Assembly: GCF_016464305.1 (NCBI RefSeq)
Contig: NZ_JAEIOJ010000004.1
Span: 518,905 to 582,904 of the forward strand
DNA length: 64,000 bases
Origin: Umezawaea beigongshangensis
Lineage (GTDB): Bacteria; Actinomycetota; Actinomycetes; Mycobacteriales; Pseudonocardiaceae
Direction of reading: 5' to 3'
The notes beneath the pieces were generated by a model. That model worked only from the letters and a program-made list of their open reading frames with translations. It did no database searches and was not told where the DNA came from. A program made the position numbers and the translations under genes. How positions within the stretch are numbered: the first letter of the stretch is position 1; each line of letters starts with the position of its first letter. Shown here piece by piece: positions 1 to 9,117 of the stretch.

Positions 1-776
1 ACCCAGCGGGCCCGGCTGGAACCGCTGCCGTGCGTGTTGTCGGCCGGGTCCTCCCCGGCGCTGCGCCCGAAGTCCTCCAGCACCAGCGCCACCAGGTCCG
101 CGCCGATCGATCCGTGCGCGGCGGCCAGGAACATCCCGGCGAAGCAGTCCGCCTGGAGCTCCACGCGCCGCGACATCTCCAGGTCGGTCGCGCCGTCCAC
201 CTGCGCCGCCCGGAGCAGCCCGCTCACCGCCTGCACGTGGTGCCCGTACTCGTGCGCCAGCGTCGCCAGGTGCGTCGTGGGAGCGTCCCCGCCGACCTCC
301 CGCAGCCGCTCGGTGATCATGTGAACGGTCCGGTCGGAGCCGCAGTAGTAGGCCACGACCTCCTCACCGCCGGGCGCCGCGCCGCACGGGCCGTCCTCCG
401 TCCCCGGCGTCGTGTCCAGCCGTGCGGGCTCGGGAGACGTGCCGCCCGCCGTCAGCACCGGTTCCCACGCCCGGCTCAGGCAGGTGAGCCCCGCCTCGTA
501 GTAGAGGCGCAGGCGCGCGTCGTCCTGATCGAAACGGGGCAGCTCGCACGTCACCGGCGTCAGCGACACCGGGCTCGTCATGAGCTGGTGCCCGGCGACG
601 CGCTGCGCCGCGCGCGGGCGCGACGAGTCGGCCACGGGCAGCGCGAAACCGGAGATCACCCGCGACTCCGTGCCGCGGGTCGCCAGGCCGAGCGCGAGCA
701 CCGCGCCGACGACCAGCACGAAGACACCGGCCAGCACGACCGGGTCGTTCCGCTCGGCGCCGTCCTGCCGCACCAC
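1..776 (-). CDS. Neutral zinc metallopeptidase, membrane-anchored (3' end outside window)
   Basis: Putative membrane-anchored zinc peptidase; substrate unknown. Reading the minus strand from GTG at 776 gives a short cytoplasmic start, one hydrophobic anchor (VVLAGVFVLVVGAVLALGLA) and an outer domain with LAHEYGHHVQ, a classic HExxH zinc motif, followed by ELQADCFAGMFLA, whose Glu is the likely third ligand. This is the pattern of the YpfJ-type Zn_peptidase family (PF04228). The frame is open to base 1, so the C-terminus lies outside the window. The start overlaps the stop of the preceding peptidase gene by one base (TAGTG), suggesting translational coupling. Four Cys in the outer domain may form disulfides. 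Confidence 0.85.
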   Translation of the reverse strand, partial: MVRQDGAERNDPVVLAGVFVLVVGAVLALGLATRGTESRVISGFALPVADSSRPRAAQRVAGHQLMTSPVSLTPVTCELPRFDQDDARLRLYYEAGLTCLSRAWEPVLTAGGTSPEPARLDTTPGTEDGPCGAAPGGEEVVAYYCGSDRTVHMITERLREVGGDAPTTHLATLAHEYGHHVQAVSGLLRAAQVDGATDLEMSRRVELQADCFAGMFLAAAHGSIGADLVALVLEDFGRSAGEDPADNTHGSGSSRARW

Positions 777-2113
777 TACGCGACGTCCTCCGCCGGGGAC
801 AACCACGTGTTGCACTCGGCGGTCGAGTTCGTGTCGTACCCGTGCTTGGCCCACGCGGCGTTGCGCTCCGGGGAGCCGTGGTCGCGGGGCAGCCCGTTGT
901 CCGGCCAGTCACCGCGGTTGCCCGCGTCCTGCAGCGCCATCGAGATGACGTCCATCGGGATCGCGCCGCGCGACAGCGGAGCCAGCGCCATGCCGCCGAA
1001 GCAGGTGGCCTGCAACTCCTTGCGCCGGTTCACGTCCAGCCCGGCCGGGGTGTCCCAGCCGCCCTTCTCGTACTGCGCGTTGCTCGACGCCTTCAGGATT
1101 CCGGCGAGCCACTGGACGTGGTGGCCGTACTCGTGGGCGAGCTGGCCCAGGTACTTGCCGGGGTGGTTGGGGCTGTTCGCGCTCTGCTCGCCGGCGTAGG
1201 CGTTGGCCGTCCAGTAGACGACGCCCTCGCAGTAGCGGGCGGTGCCGTCCGGCTTCACCGTGCCGCACGGGCTCTGCGTGGGCGTGGTGACGATCATCAG
1301 CTCGGCGGGCTGGTAGGGCAGGTTCGACCGGGTGAACGCCGGTCGCCACATCTGCTCGATGCACGGCAGCGCGGCCCGCAGGAACCGGTCCTGCCCGGCC
1401 GGGGAGTAGTCCATGCTCGGCAGGGCGCAGCCGGGGACGTCGAACGCGCCGATGTTCGCGCTGTGGATCGGGTTGTCGCCGAGCGCGATCACGGACTTCG
1501 GGCCGGAGGACGGTCGGGAGGCCGAGCTCGAACGGGTCGAGGTCGGCGCGCTGGCCGTCGTCGTGGCGCTCGTCGTGGTGGTGGCCGCGGTGGTGCGCCG
1601 CGGGGTCGCCGTGGCGGTGTAGGTCGTGTAGCCGCCGGAGTAGCCGACGTCGACGCGGTCCGGCCTGCTCGACGCGGCGACCACGCCGACCAGCGCGATG
1701 CCGAGGACCACCACCGACAGCAGCGCGCCGGCGACGACCGGGCCGTTGCTGCGCCGCGGCGGCGGAGGCGCCCACCGGCCGGGAGGCGGGCCCCAGGGGC
1801 CGCCGTGCTGCGGCCCGGTGGCCTGCGGTGGCGGCATCACGGCGGCGGGCGGCGGGTGCTGCGGCCACGGCGGCGGCCACTGCTGTCCGGCACCGGGCCG
1901 ACTCGGGAGCGGCTGGACCGGGCCGGTCTGCTGGGGACCGGGCTGGACCGGGCCGGGTGGGATCGTGCCGGGCGGGACCGTGCCCGGCTGGTCCGTGCGG
2001 GTCGGGGGCGGTCCGCCGGGGGGCGGACTCACCCGGTGCAGCGGCGCGGGCACCGGAGGCGGCGCGACCGGACGCGGTGGCGGCCAACCGCCGGGCGGCG
2101 GTGGTTGCGTCAT
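776..2113 (-). CDS. Neutral zinc metallopeptidase with proline-rich N-terminus
   Basis: 445-residue membrane-anchored peptidase. Residues 1-110 are extremely rich in Pro, Gly and Gln and should be a disordered cytoplasmic region; a transmembrane helix (GPVVAGALLSVVVLGIALVGVVAA) follows, then a Ser/Thr-rich linker and the catalytic domain with LAHEYGHHVQWL (HExxH) and ELQATCFGGMALA. The family is the YpfJ-type Zn_peptidase (PF04228); substrates in actinobacteria are not established. I chose ATG at 2113 (MTQPPPPGGW) over an upstream in-frame ATG at 2173 because a GGGGG ribosome-site-like run precedes it and the Pro-rich start is typical. It is the first gene of a two-peptidase operon; paralogy with the next gene suggests a tandem duplication. 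Confidence 0.88.
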   Translation of the reverse strand: MTQPPPPGGWPPPRPVAPPPVPAPLHRVSPPPGGPPPTRTDQPGTVPPGTIPPGPVQPGPQQTGPVQPLPSRPGAGQQWPPPWPQHPPPAAVMPPPQATGPQHGGPWGPPPGRWAPPPPRRSNGPVVAGALLSVVVLGIALVGVVAASSRPDRVDVGYSGGYTTYTATATPRRTTAATTTTSATTTASAPTSTRSSSASRPSSGPKSVIALGDNPIHSANIGAFDVPGCALPSMDYSPAGQDRFLRAALPCIEQMWRPAFTRSNLPYQPAELMIVTTPTQSPCGTVKPDGTARYCEGVVYWTANAYAGEQSANSPNHPGKYLGQLAHEYGHHVQWLAGILKASSNAQYEKGGWDTPAGLDVNRRKELQATCFGGMALAPLSRGAIPMDVISMALQDAGNRGDWPDNGLPRDHGSPERNAAWAKHGYDTNSTAECNTWLSPAEDVA

Positions 2114-2186
2114 TGCTGCGTGGCCCCCATATCGCCGCCGTGATAGCGCACCGTCGAATCCCCACGAGAGCATAGGCCGACTCCGC

Positions 2187-2192
2187 TATTGT
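2187..2192 (+). promoter_or_regulatory. Leaderless -10 box (TATTGT) for DUF2207 gene
   Basis: TATTGT lies 8 bases before the GTG at 2201, the spacing expected if transcription begins at the start codon. No clear -35 is seen. It supports the 2201 start over the TTG at 2189. Confidence 0.45.
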
Positions 2193-2200
2193 CCGCGGCC

Positions 2201-3901
2201 GTGTTCACAAATCGGGGAACGGTCACCGGATCGGTCGTGGTCGTCGCCGCGTTCGCGTCGCTGATCGGCCCGCTGGCCGCCGCCGGCCCGGCGACCGCGC
2301 TGACGTCGCAACCCCTTCCCGACGTGGTGAGCAGCGAGGTGCGTCTCAAGCTGGAGCGCGACGGCCGTCTCGGTGTCACCGAGGTCGTCACCGTCCCCGA
2401 AGGAGGGACCGCCCGTCGGGTGGTGCCGCTGCGCTTCGCCGCCGGCGAGGACCTCGACCGGGTCTTCACCGTCACCGACGCGCGCGTCGAGGGCAGCGGC
2501 TCCGCGTCCGTCACCGGCGACGAGCTCGTCCTGGAGGCGGGCGGCGGGCGCACGACCGCCACCTACGTCGTCGACGGCACGATCAGCGAGGTCGGCGACG
2601 AGCTGGAGCTGCGCTGGCAGGTCGCGGGCGGCTGGAACACCGACCTGGACTCGGTGACGGTCTCGCTCGCCTCGCCGGAAGCGCCCAGATCGGTCAACTG
2701 CCTCGCCGGTCCCGCCGGATCGTCCACCCCGTGCACCAGCGCCGACCTCGCCGACGGCCGCGGCGTGCGGGCCGAGGAGATCGGCCTCGGCACGGGCGAG
2801 CGGGTCGACCTCGCCGTCGGCCTGAGCGCCGGGGTCGTGCCGCCCAACGCCCTCGTCGTGGAGAGCTCCGGCCTCGCCGCCGCGTTCGCCCTGACCCCGG
2901 TCACCGCCGTCGGGCTCGGCGTGCTGCTGGTGCTGCTGCTCGGCGGCGTCGCGCTGCTGTGGCTGCTGCGCGGCAGGGACGCCGCGGCGATGGCGGCCGG
3001 GGTCGGCCCGGTGACGGTCCTCGTCGCGGGCGAGGACGGGCGCGTCGCGTTCGCCTCGCCGGACGGCGTCCTGCCGGGGCAGGTCGGCACGGTCGTCGAC
3101 GAGCACGTCGACGTGGTGGACGTGACCGCGACGGTGATCGACCTCGCCGTGCGCAACTACCTGTGGATCGCCGAGGTCGGCTCGGCCGGGGGAGTGCTGG
3201 ACTGGCGCATCGTCCGCCGCAACCCCGCCGACGCCGCGCTGTCGGGCTACGAGCGCGCCGTCTACCGGGCCGTGCTGCCCGACGGCGCCGACTCGGTGCT
3301 GCTGTCCGAGCTGCGCGCCCGCGACGTCGACCTGAGCGCGGTCCGCGACGAGCTGTACGGCGACGTCGTGGCCAAGCGCTGGTTCGCCCGCCGTCCCGAC
3401 GCCGAGCGCACCCTGTGGTGGTGGGCCGGAGCGGGCACGGCCGCGGCGGGAGCGGTCCTCACCGCCGTGCTCGCCCTCACCGTCGGCCACGCGCTGTTCG
3501 GCCTGGTCGTGGTGGCGGCCGGGATCGCGCTCGCGGTGTTCGCCAGGGCGATGCCCGCGCGGACCCGGCGCGGCAGCGCCCTGCTGGAGCACGTGCGCGG
3601 CCTGCGCGGCTACCTGCGCGAGCTGGACCCGGCCGACGTCCCGGACGCCGATCGCGAGCTGGTGTTCTCCCGGTCGCTGCCCTACGCGGTCGTCCTCGGC
3701 GAGGCCGACCGGTGGCTCGGCACGTTCGCCCGGCTGCGCTCCGACGCGGACGGCACACCCGGTCTGTACTGGTTCGGCGAGACCGATCCGGCCGACGACC
3801 TGGACCGGTTCGCGCAGCGCTTCCCGTCGTTCCTGGGGGCGCTGGACGGGGTGCTGGCCCAGGCGGGGCACCTCCGCTCACTGCGAGGTCCGACGCCGTA
3901 G
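2201..3901 (+). CDS. DUF2207 family predicted membrane protein
   Basis: 566-residue membrane protein of unknown function resembling DUF2207 proteins. It opens with a signal peptide (GSVVVVAAFASLIGPLAAAGPATA), then an extracytoplasmic beta-rich domain of about 190 residues, a transmembrane helix near residues 226-256, a large soluble domain beginning VTVLVAGEDGRVAF, and a C-terminal pair of helices near 406-450 starting WWWAGAGTAAAG. GTG at 2201 is preferred because a TATTGT box sits 8 bases upstream; a TTG at 2189 is in frame. It is divergent from the metallopeptidase pair, sharing an 87-base intergenic region. Its stop codon TAG is also the start of the next gene's -10 box. Confidence 0.8.
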   Translation: MFTNRGTVTGSVVVVAAFASLIGPLAAAGPATALTSQPLPDVVSSEVRLKLERDGRLGVTEVVTVPEGGTARRVVPLRFAAGEDLDRVFTVTDARVEGSGSASVTGDELVLEAGGGRTTATYVVDGTISEVGDELELRWQVAGGWNTDLDSVTVSLASPEAPRSVNCLAGPAGSSTPCTSADLADGRGVRAEEIGLGTGERVDLAVGLSAGVVPPNALVVESSGLAAAFALTPVTAVGLGVLLVLLLGGVALLWLLRGRDAAAMAAGVGPVTVLVAGEDGRVAFASPDGVLPGQVGTVVDEHVDVVDVTATVIDLAVRNYLWIAEVGSAGGVLDWRIVRRNPADAALSGYERAVYRAVLPDGADSVLLSELRARDVDLSAVRDELYGDVVAKRWFARRPDAERTLWWWAGAGTAAAGAVLTAVLALTVGHALFGLVVVAAGIALAVFARAMPARTRRGSALLEHVRGLRGYLRELDPADVPDADRELVFSRSLPYAVVLGEADRWLGTFARLRSDADGTPGLYWFGETDPADDLDRFAQRFPSFLGALDGVLAQAGHLRSLRGPTP

Positions 3902-3904
3902 GCT
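3899..3904 (+). promoter_or_regulatory. Leaderless -10 box (TAGGCT) for M16 peptidase operon
   Basis: TAGGCT ends 7 bases before the ATG at 3912 and no ribosome site precedes that ATG, so the M16 operon is probably transcribed as a leaderless mRNA. The box overlaps the stop codon of the upstream gene. Confidence 0.5.
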
Positions 3905-3911
3905 TTCTTCC

Positions 3912-5201
3912 ATGGCCCCACCCGAGCTGCACAGGTCGACGCTGTCCAACGGTCTCCGCGTGGTGCTCGCCCCCGACCCGACTGCGCCGGTCGTCGGGGT
4001 GAGCGTGCACTACGACGTCGGATTCCGCTCCGAGCCGGAGGGGCGCACCGGCTTCGCCCACTTGTTCGAGCACCTGATGTTCCAGGGCAGCGAGAGCCTG
4101 GAGAAGCTGGCGCACTTCCGGCACGTGCAGTCCTCCGGCGGCACCTTCAACGGGTCGACCCACCCGGACTACACGGACTACTACGAGGTGCTGCCGTCCG
4201 CGGCCCTGGAACGCGCGCTGTTCCTGGAGGCCGACCGGATGCGCGCCCCGAAGATCACCGCCGAGAACCTCCGCAACCAGATCGACGTGGTGAAGGAGGA
4301 GATCAGGCTCAACGTGCTGAACCGCCCCTACGGCGGCTTCCCGTGGATCTTGCTCCCCCCAGTGCTCTTCGACACCTTCCCCAACGCGCACAACGGGTAC
4401 GGCGACTTCACCGACCTGGAGAACGCCACCGTGGAGGACTGCGCGGCGTTCTTCGACACCTACTACGCGCCGGGCAACGCCGTGCTCACCGTCGCCGGTG
4501 ACCTCGACGTGCGGACCACGCTCGCCCTCGTGGAGAAGCACTTCGGCGACGTGCCGGCGCGTCCCGTGGCGCAGCGGCCGTCGTTCGCCGAGCCGCCGCC
4601 CAGCGCCGCCCGCCGCGCGGAGCACACCGACGCGCACGCGCCGTTCCCCGCGCTGGCCGTCGGCTACCGCGTGCCCGACCCGGTCGGCGACCTGGACGCC
4701 TACCTCGCGCACCTGGTCCTCGCCGGTGTGCTGACCGACGGCGACGGCTCCCGGTTGCAGCAGCGCCTGGTGCACCGCGACGCGATCGTCACCGACGTGG
4801 GCGCGGGCTGCGGCCTGTTCGGCCCGCTCGAAGCGCGCGACCCCGACACGTTCAGCATCACCGCGATCCACGCGCCGGAGGTGGCGGCGGAGACCGTCCT
4901 CGCCGCGATCGACGAGGAGCTGGAGAAGCTCGCGTCGGAGCCGCCGACCACCGAGGAGCTGGCCAAGGTCACCGCGCGCTGGGTGTCCACGATGCACCGC
5001 GAGCACGACCGGCTCACCAGCCGCACCCTGGGCCTCGGCTCGGCGGAACTGCTGTTCGGCCGAGCGGAGCTGATCTACGAACTTCCCGAGCGCATCGCCG
5101 CCGTCACCGCGGAGGAGGTGTCGGCCGCGGCGAAGACCCTGCGGCCCGACGCCCGCGCCGTCCTGATCGTCAACCCCGCCAGCAGTGGAGGCACCGAGTG
5201 A
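3912..5201 (+). CDS. M16 family zinc peptidase (catalytic subunit)
   Basis: 429-residue insulinase/pitrilysin-type peptidase. The inverted zinc motif HLFEH is at residues 50-54 (GFAHLFEHLMFQGSE), with the downstream Glu region NQIDVVKEEIRLNVL supplying the distal ligand. Both M16 half-domains are present. It overlaps the next gene by GTGA, and that gene encodes an M16 protein without the zinc motif; such pairs form a heterodimeric chamber in which only one subunit is catalytic. Function in actinobacteria (peptide turnover or processing) is inferred. ATG at 3912 lies just after a TAGGCT box, suggesting leaderless translation. Confidence 0.92.
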   Translation: MAPPELHRSTLSNGLRVVLAPDPTAPVVGVSVHYDVGFRSEPEGRTGFAHLFEHLMFQGSESLEKLAHFRHVQSSGGTFNGSTHPDYTDYYEVLPSAALERALFLEADRMRAPKITAENLRNQIDVVKEEIRLNVLNRPYGGFPWILLPPVLFDTFPNAHNGYGDFTDLENATVEDCAAFFDTYYAPGNAVLTVAGDLDVRTTLALVEKHFGDVPARPVAQRPSFAEPPPSAARRAEHTDAHAPFPALAVGYRVPDPVGDLDAYLAHLVLAGVLTDGDGSRLQQRLVHRDAIVTDVGAGCGLFGPLEARDPDTFSITAIHAPEVAAETVLAAIDEELEKLASEPPTTEELAKVTARWVSTMHREHDRLTSRTLGLGSAELLFGRAELIYELPERIAAVTAEEVSAAAKTLRPDARAVLIVNPASSGGTE

Positions 5202-6610
5202 GCGCCGCGGACCAGAAGCTCGACCCTGCGCCCGGCTCGCACCGCACGGCCGGGGAGATCGGCCGCACCGAGCACGGCCCCCGTCCCCTCCCCGAGCTGG
5301 GCGAGCAGCGCCCGCCCGCCGACCTGTCCAGCGTGGACACCGTGCTGCCCAACGGCCTGCGCGTGCTGGCCGTGCGGCGCTCCGCGGTGCCGCTGGTGGA
5401 GCTGCGGCTGCGCATCCCGTTCGCCGACCCGGCCGACTCCGCCGAGGGCTCGCAGCACTCGGCGCGCGCCGAGGTACTGGCCAGCACCGTCCTCACCGGC
5501 ACCGACCGGCGCAGCCGCGTCGAGATCGACACCGAGCTGGCGCTCGTCGGCGGCGAGCTGGACGCCGTGGTCGACCCGGAGCGGCTGAGCATCTCCGGCA
5601 ACGCGCTGGCCAGCGGCCTGGACACGCTCCTCGACGTGCTGCGCGACGTGCTCACCGGCGCGGCCTACCCGGCCGACGAGGTGGAGCGCGAGCGCGACCG
5701 GCTCGTCGAGCGGATCGCACTGGCCCGCTCGCAGCCCAGCGTCATCGCGCGCGAGGCCCTCCAGCGGCACCTCTACGGCGACCACCCCTTCGCCAAGGAG
5801 ATGCCGGAGGCCGAGGAGATCGCGCGGGTGCGGCGCGACGAGGTCGCCGAGCTGCACGCGAGCGCCGTGCTGCCGCGCGGTTCCGTGCTGGTCGTCGTCG
5901 GCGACGTCGACCCGAACGACGCGGTGCGCGCCATCGGCGAGTCGCTGGCGGCCTGGTCGTCCGACGCGAGCGCCGTGGAACTGCGTCCGCTGCCCCTGGT
6001 CACCGGCGGTGACCTGCTGCTGGTGCACCGCCCCGGCGCGGTGCAGTCGCAGATCAGGCTGGCCGCGCAGGGGCTCGCCCGCACCGACCCGCGCTACCCG
6101 GCGCTGCAGATCGCGAACCTCGTCTTCGGCGGGTTCTTCTCCTCGCGCCTGGTGGAGAACATCCGCGAGGACAAGGGCTACACCTACAGCGCGCGGTCGC
6201 ACCCGGAGTTCACGCCGGGCACCGCGACGCTGCTGGTCGACGCGGACACCGCGAGCGAGGCGACCGCCGCCGCGCTGCTGGAGACCCGCTACGAGCTGGG
6301 CAAGCTCGGCCTGGTGCCGCCCACGGAGTCCGAGGTGGACACCGCGCGCCGCTACGCCGTGGGATCGCTGCTGACGGCCACGTCCTCGCAGGCGGGCCTG
6401 GCCTCGTTCCTGGTGAACCTCGCCGGGAACGGCCTGGACGTCGACTGGTTCACCGCCCACCCCGAGCGCCTGACCGCCGTGACGCGCGAGCAGGTGGCCG
6501 AGGTGGCGCTGGAGTTCTTCGCCCCGACCGCGTTCACCGGCGTCCTCGTCGGCGACGCGGAGCGGCTGGCCCCGCAGCTCCGAGCGCTGGGCGGTGTCGT
6601 CCTCCCGTGA
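5198..6610 (+). CDS. M16 family peptidase homologue, non-catalytic partner
   Basis: 470-residue M16-fold protein. The position matching the HxxEH motif reads SQHSARAEVLAS, so zinc ligands are missing, while the C-terminal M16 features are kept (KGYTYSARSHPEFTPGTATL, FGGFFSSRLVENIREDKG). It should be the non-catalytic half of a heterodimer with the upstream M16 protein. It begins at GTG overlapping the upstream stop (GTGA) and its own stop overlaps the next gene's GTG in the same way, so the three genes form a tightly coupled operon. An N-terminal extension of about 40 residues precedes the peptidase-like fold. Confidence 0.9.
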   Translation: MSAADQKLDPAPGSHRTAGEIGRTEHGPRPLPELGEQRPPADLSSVDTVLPNGLRVLAVRRSAVPLVELRLRIPFADPADSAEGSQHSARAEVLASTVLTGTDRRSRVEIDTELALVGGELDAVVDPERLSISGNALASGLDTLLDVLRDVLTGAAYPADEVERERDRLVERIALARSQPSVIAREALQRHLYGDHPFAKEMPEAEEIARVRRDEVAELHASAVLPRGSVLVVVGDVDPNDAVRAIGESLAAWSSDASAVELRPLPLVTGGDLLLVHRPGAVQSQIRLAAQGLARTDPRYPALQIANLVFGGFFSSRLVENIREDKGYTYSARSHPEFTPGTATLLVDADTASEATAAALLETRYELGKLGLVPPTESEVDTARRYAVGSLLTATSSQAGLASFLVNLAGNGLDVDWFTAHPERLTAVTREQVAEVALEFFAPTAFTGVLVGDAERLAPQLRALGGVVLP

Positions 6611-7572
6611 GCGGCCCGTTCGAGCTGATCGGCGATCCCGCGCTGTCGCGCTTCACGGTCGACCGCCGCGAGCCGCTGCGCGGGGACGCCGAACGGCTGG
6701 CGGCCCTGTGGCCGAAGTCGCGGGTCGTCGCCGTGGACGTCCGGGGTCGCGCTCTCGTGGCGGAGCGGGGCACCCGGCTGGTGGACCGCCCGGCGACCGA
6801 CTTCGGCGACGAACCACCCGCCTCGGCGGTGCTGCTCGGTGAGCAGGACGGCGTGGCGTACTGGGGCGTGCCGCTGACCGAGGACGAGACCGACGCGTCC
6901 GCACCGGACGCGCGCGCCTGGCTGGCCCCCGACCTGACGGACGAGCCGCAGTGGCTCGACCTGCGGGCCGTGGGCGCGCTGCTCGACGACACGGGCGCGG
7001 GGCTGTTCACCTCGGCCGTGGCGCTGTTCCACTGGCACCGCAACGCCCGGTTCTGCGCGCGCTGCGGTTCGGCCGCGGAGCCGGGCAAGTCCGGCTGGGT
7101 GCGGGTGTGCACGCGGTGCGGGCACGAGGAGTACCCGCGCACGGACGCCGCCGTGATCTGCCTCGTGCACGACGGCGAGGGCGTGAACGGCGAGCGGGTG
7201 CTGCTCGCGCGGGGAACGGGCTGGCCGGAGGGGCGGTACTCGGTGCTCGCCGGGTTCGTGGAGGCCGGTGAGTCCCTCGAAGCCTGCGTCGCGCGGGAGA
7301 TCGAGGAGGAGGTCTCGGTCCACGTGCACTCGATCCGCTACCTGGGCAGCCAGCCGTGGCCGTTCCCGCGCTCGCTGATGGTGGGCTTCGCGGCCGTGGC
7401 GGACCCGGACGAGCCGCTCGTGCCAGCGGACGGGGAGATCGCCGAGGCCAGGTGGGTGTCCCGCGCGGACGTCCGGCGGGCGATCGACGAGCCGGGCAGC
7501 GTTCCCGACCTGCTCCTGGCGGGCGGGTCGTCCATCGCGTTCCGGATGCTCCAGTCCTGGTCCAGGGCCTGA
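6607..7572 (+). CDS. nudC: NAD(+) diphosphatase (NADH pyrophosphatase)
   Basis: 321-residue Nudix hydrolase that cleaves NAD(H) to NMN(H) and AMP and, in characterised homologues, removes NAD caps from RNA. Visible marks: a zinc ribbon with two CxxC pairs (CARCGS and CTRCGH), the Nudix box starting GFVEAGESLEACVAREIEEE, and the subfamily signature SQPWPFPRSLM that separates NudC from other Nudix enzymes. GTG start overlaps the M16 stop (GTGA). An 11-bp inverted repeat directly after the stop probably terminates the operon. Confidence 0.94.
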   Translation: MSGPFELIGDPALSRFTVDRREPLRGDAERLAALWPKSRVVAVDVRGRALVAERGTRLVDRPATDFGDEPPASAVLLGEQDGVAYWGVPLTEDETDASAPDARAWLAPDLTDEPQWLDLRAVGALLDDTGAGLFTSAVALFHWHRNARFCARCGSAAEPGKSGWVRVCTRCGHEEYPRTDAAVICLVHDGEGVNGERVLLARGTGWPEGRYSVLAGFVEAGESLEACVAREIEEEVSVHVHSIRYLGSQPWPFPRSLMVGFAAVADPDEPLVPADGEIAEARWVSRADVRRAIDEPGSVPDLLLAGGSSIAFRMLQSWSRA

Positions 7573-7578
7573 CGAGAC

Positions 7579-7610
7579 GGGTGCGGCACTCCTGACGAGG
7601 TGCCGCACCC
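7579..7610. terminator. Bidirectional hairpin terminator between convergent genes
   Basis: GGGTGCGGCAC at 7579-7589 is perfectly complementary to GTGCCGCACCC at 7600-7610, leaving a 10-base loop. It sits between the stop codons of nudC (plus) and the threonine dehydratase (minus) and has no T-run, as is usual in high-GC actinobacteria. Confidence 0.75.
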
Positions 7611-7614
7611 GCCC

Positions 7615-8556
7615 TCAGCCCAGCGTCGCCGCGGTGTTGCCGCCGGACAGGACCAGGACGACCACGCGCGCGTCGCCCAGCGGGAGCGCCCCGCTGCGCA
7701 GCGCGGCCAGGCCGACCGCGGCAGACGGCTCCACCAGCAGCTTCGTCGCGTCCACCAGCGGCCACCAGGCGTCGCGGATGCTCTGCTCGTCGATCTCGAC
7801 GACCCGGTCCACCAGTTCCCGCACGTGAGCGAGGGTGTGCTCCCCCGCGAAGGGGGCCGCGAGGCCGTCGGCCAGCGACACCGGCCGCACGGGCAGCGGC
7901 TCGGGACGGCCGACACGCAACCCGTGCGACACGCCGTTCGCGGTGAGCGGCTCGACCCCGGCCACGCGGACGCCGGGCTTCACCGCCCTCGCGACCACGG
8001 CGGTCCCGCTGATCAGCCCGCCGCCGCCGACCGGCACGACGAGCAGGTCGACGTCCGGGCAGTCCTGGAGCACCTCCAGGCCGACCGTGCCCTGCCCCGC
8101 GATGACCGCCGGGTCGTCGAACGGGTGCAGCAGCCGGTGACCGCGCTCCTCGCACAGGGCGCGGCACGTGCCCAGCAGGTCGTCGGTGAAGACGACCTCG
8201 GCGCCGCGGCCGCGCACCGCCTCGACCTTCGACGCCACCGCGGCGGGCGGCATGCACACCACGGCCGGGATGCCGGCGAGACGTGCCGCGTGCGCGACGG
8301 CCGCGCCGTGGTTGCCCGCGGAGAACGTGGCGACACCGGTGGGCAGCTCGCCGTCCTCCTGCCAGCCGAGCAGGGTGTTCAGCGCGCCCCGGAGCTTGAA
8401 GCTGCCGGTGTGCTGGAGGTTCTCCGCCTTGACCAGCACCCGCACGCCCAGCTCCGCGCCGAGGCGCTCGGACTCCAGCAGGGGCGTGCGCACCACCAGG
8501 GAACGGATGCGCTCGGCGGCGCGCTCGACCTCCGCGAGCGGGACCGTCGGTGTCAC
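7615..8556 (-). CDS. Threonine/serine dehydratase, PLP-dependent
   Basis: 313-residue fold type II PLP enzyme that should deaminate threonine or serine to the 2-oxo acid. The PLP lysine is in NLQHTGSFKLRGALN, the phosphate-binding glycine loop is VPVGGGGL, and FSAGNHGAAVA is the usual Ser-Ala-Gly-Asn substrate loop. There is no C-terminal ACT domain, so it is the short catabolic-type enzyme rather than the feedback-regulated biosynthetic IlvA; serine racemase activity cannot be excluded. The GTG at 8556 overlaps the gluconokinase stop (GTGA). The open frame continues upstream opposite gluconokinase but that part is not coding. Confidence 0.9.
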   Translation of the reverse strand: MTPTVPLAEVERAAERIRSLVVRTPLLESERLGAELGVRVLVKAENLQHTGSFKLRGALNTLLGWQEDGELPTGVATFSAGNHGAAVAHAARLAGIPAVVCMPPAAVASKVEAVRGRGAEVVFTDDLLGTCRALCEERGHRLLHPFDDPAVIAGQGTVGLEVLQDCPDVDLLVVPVGGGGLISGTAVVARAVKPGVRVAGVEPLTANGVSHGLRVGRPEPLPVRPVSLADGLAAPFAGEHTLAHVRELVDRVVEIDEQSIRDAWWPLVDATKLLVEPSAAVGLAALRSGALPLGDARVVVLVLSGGNTAATLG

Positions 8557-9053
8557 GCCGGTGTCTCCAGCCGCCGGACCGCCTGGTCGACGAGGTCCGC
8601 GGCGGTTCCGGAGGCGTCGAGCACGAAGCCGGGCTCGTCGGGCTGGAGCACCTCCAGCGTGGCGTACTGGGAGTCGAGCAGGCTCACCGGCATGAAGTGG
8701 TCCTCGCGGGCCGCCACGCGCGCGGCGACGACCTCCTTGGGGGCGTAGGGGTGCACGAACAGCACCCGGTCGTCGCCCTCGCGGAGCAGGTCGCGGTAGC
8801 TGCGCTTGAGCGCGGAGCAGGTGACGACGCCGCCCCGCTCGCCGCGCTCGCGCAGCCAGTCGGCGATGGTCCGCAACCACGGCCAGCGGTCCTCGTCGGT
8901 CAGCGGGACACCGGCCGCCATCTTCTCGATGTTGGCGGTCGAGTGGAACTCGTCGGCCTCGGCGTACGGCACACCGAGCCGCTTCGCCAGTTCCTGCGCG
9001 ATGGTGGTCTTGCCGGAACCCGACACGCCCATCACGACCACGAGCTGCTTCAC
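8553..9053 (-). CDS. gntK: Gluconokinase
   Basis: 166-residue GntK-type kinase phosphorylating D-gluconate to 6-phosphogluconate for the pentose phosphate pathway. It has an N-terminal P-loop (MGVSGSGKTTIA), the ADEFHSTANIEKMAAG substrate loop, DEDRWPWL, and CSALKRSYRDLLR, all typical of the family; length is normal. It is first in an operon with the dehydratase, overlapping by GTGA. The gntR or permease genes often found beside gntK are absent. The upstream region contains a repeat array about 65 bases before the start. Confidence 0.93.
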   Translation of the reverse strand: MKQLVVVMGVSGSGKTTIAQELAKRLGVPYAEADEFHSTANIEKMAAGVPLTDEDRWPWLRTIADWLRERGERGGVVTCSALKRSYRDLLREGDDRVLFVHPYAPKEVVAARVAAREDHFMPVSLLDSQYATLEVLQPDEPGFVLDASGTAADLVDQAVRRLETPA

Positions 9054-9117
9054 CTGGGACCTCCTGCCCTCGACGTCCGATCCCGCGCAACTGTACGAGC
9101 GCCCCCCGACCCCCGAC

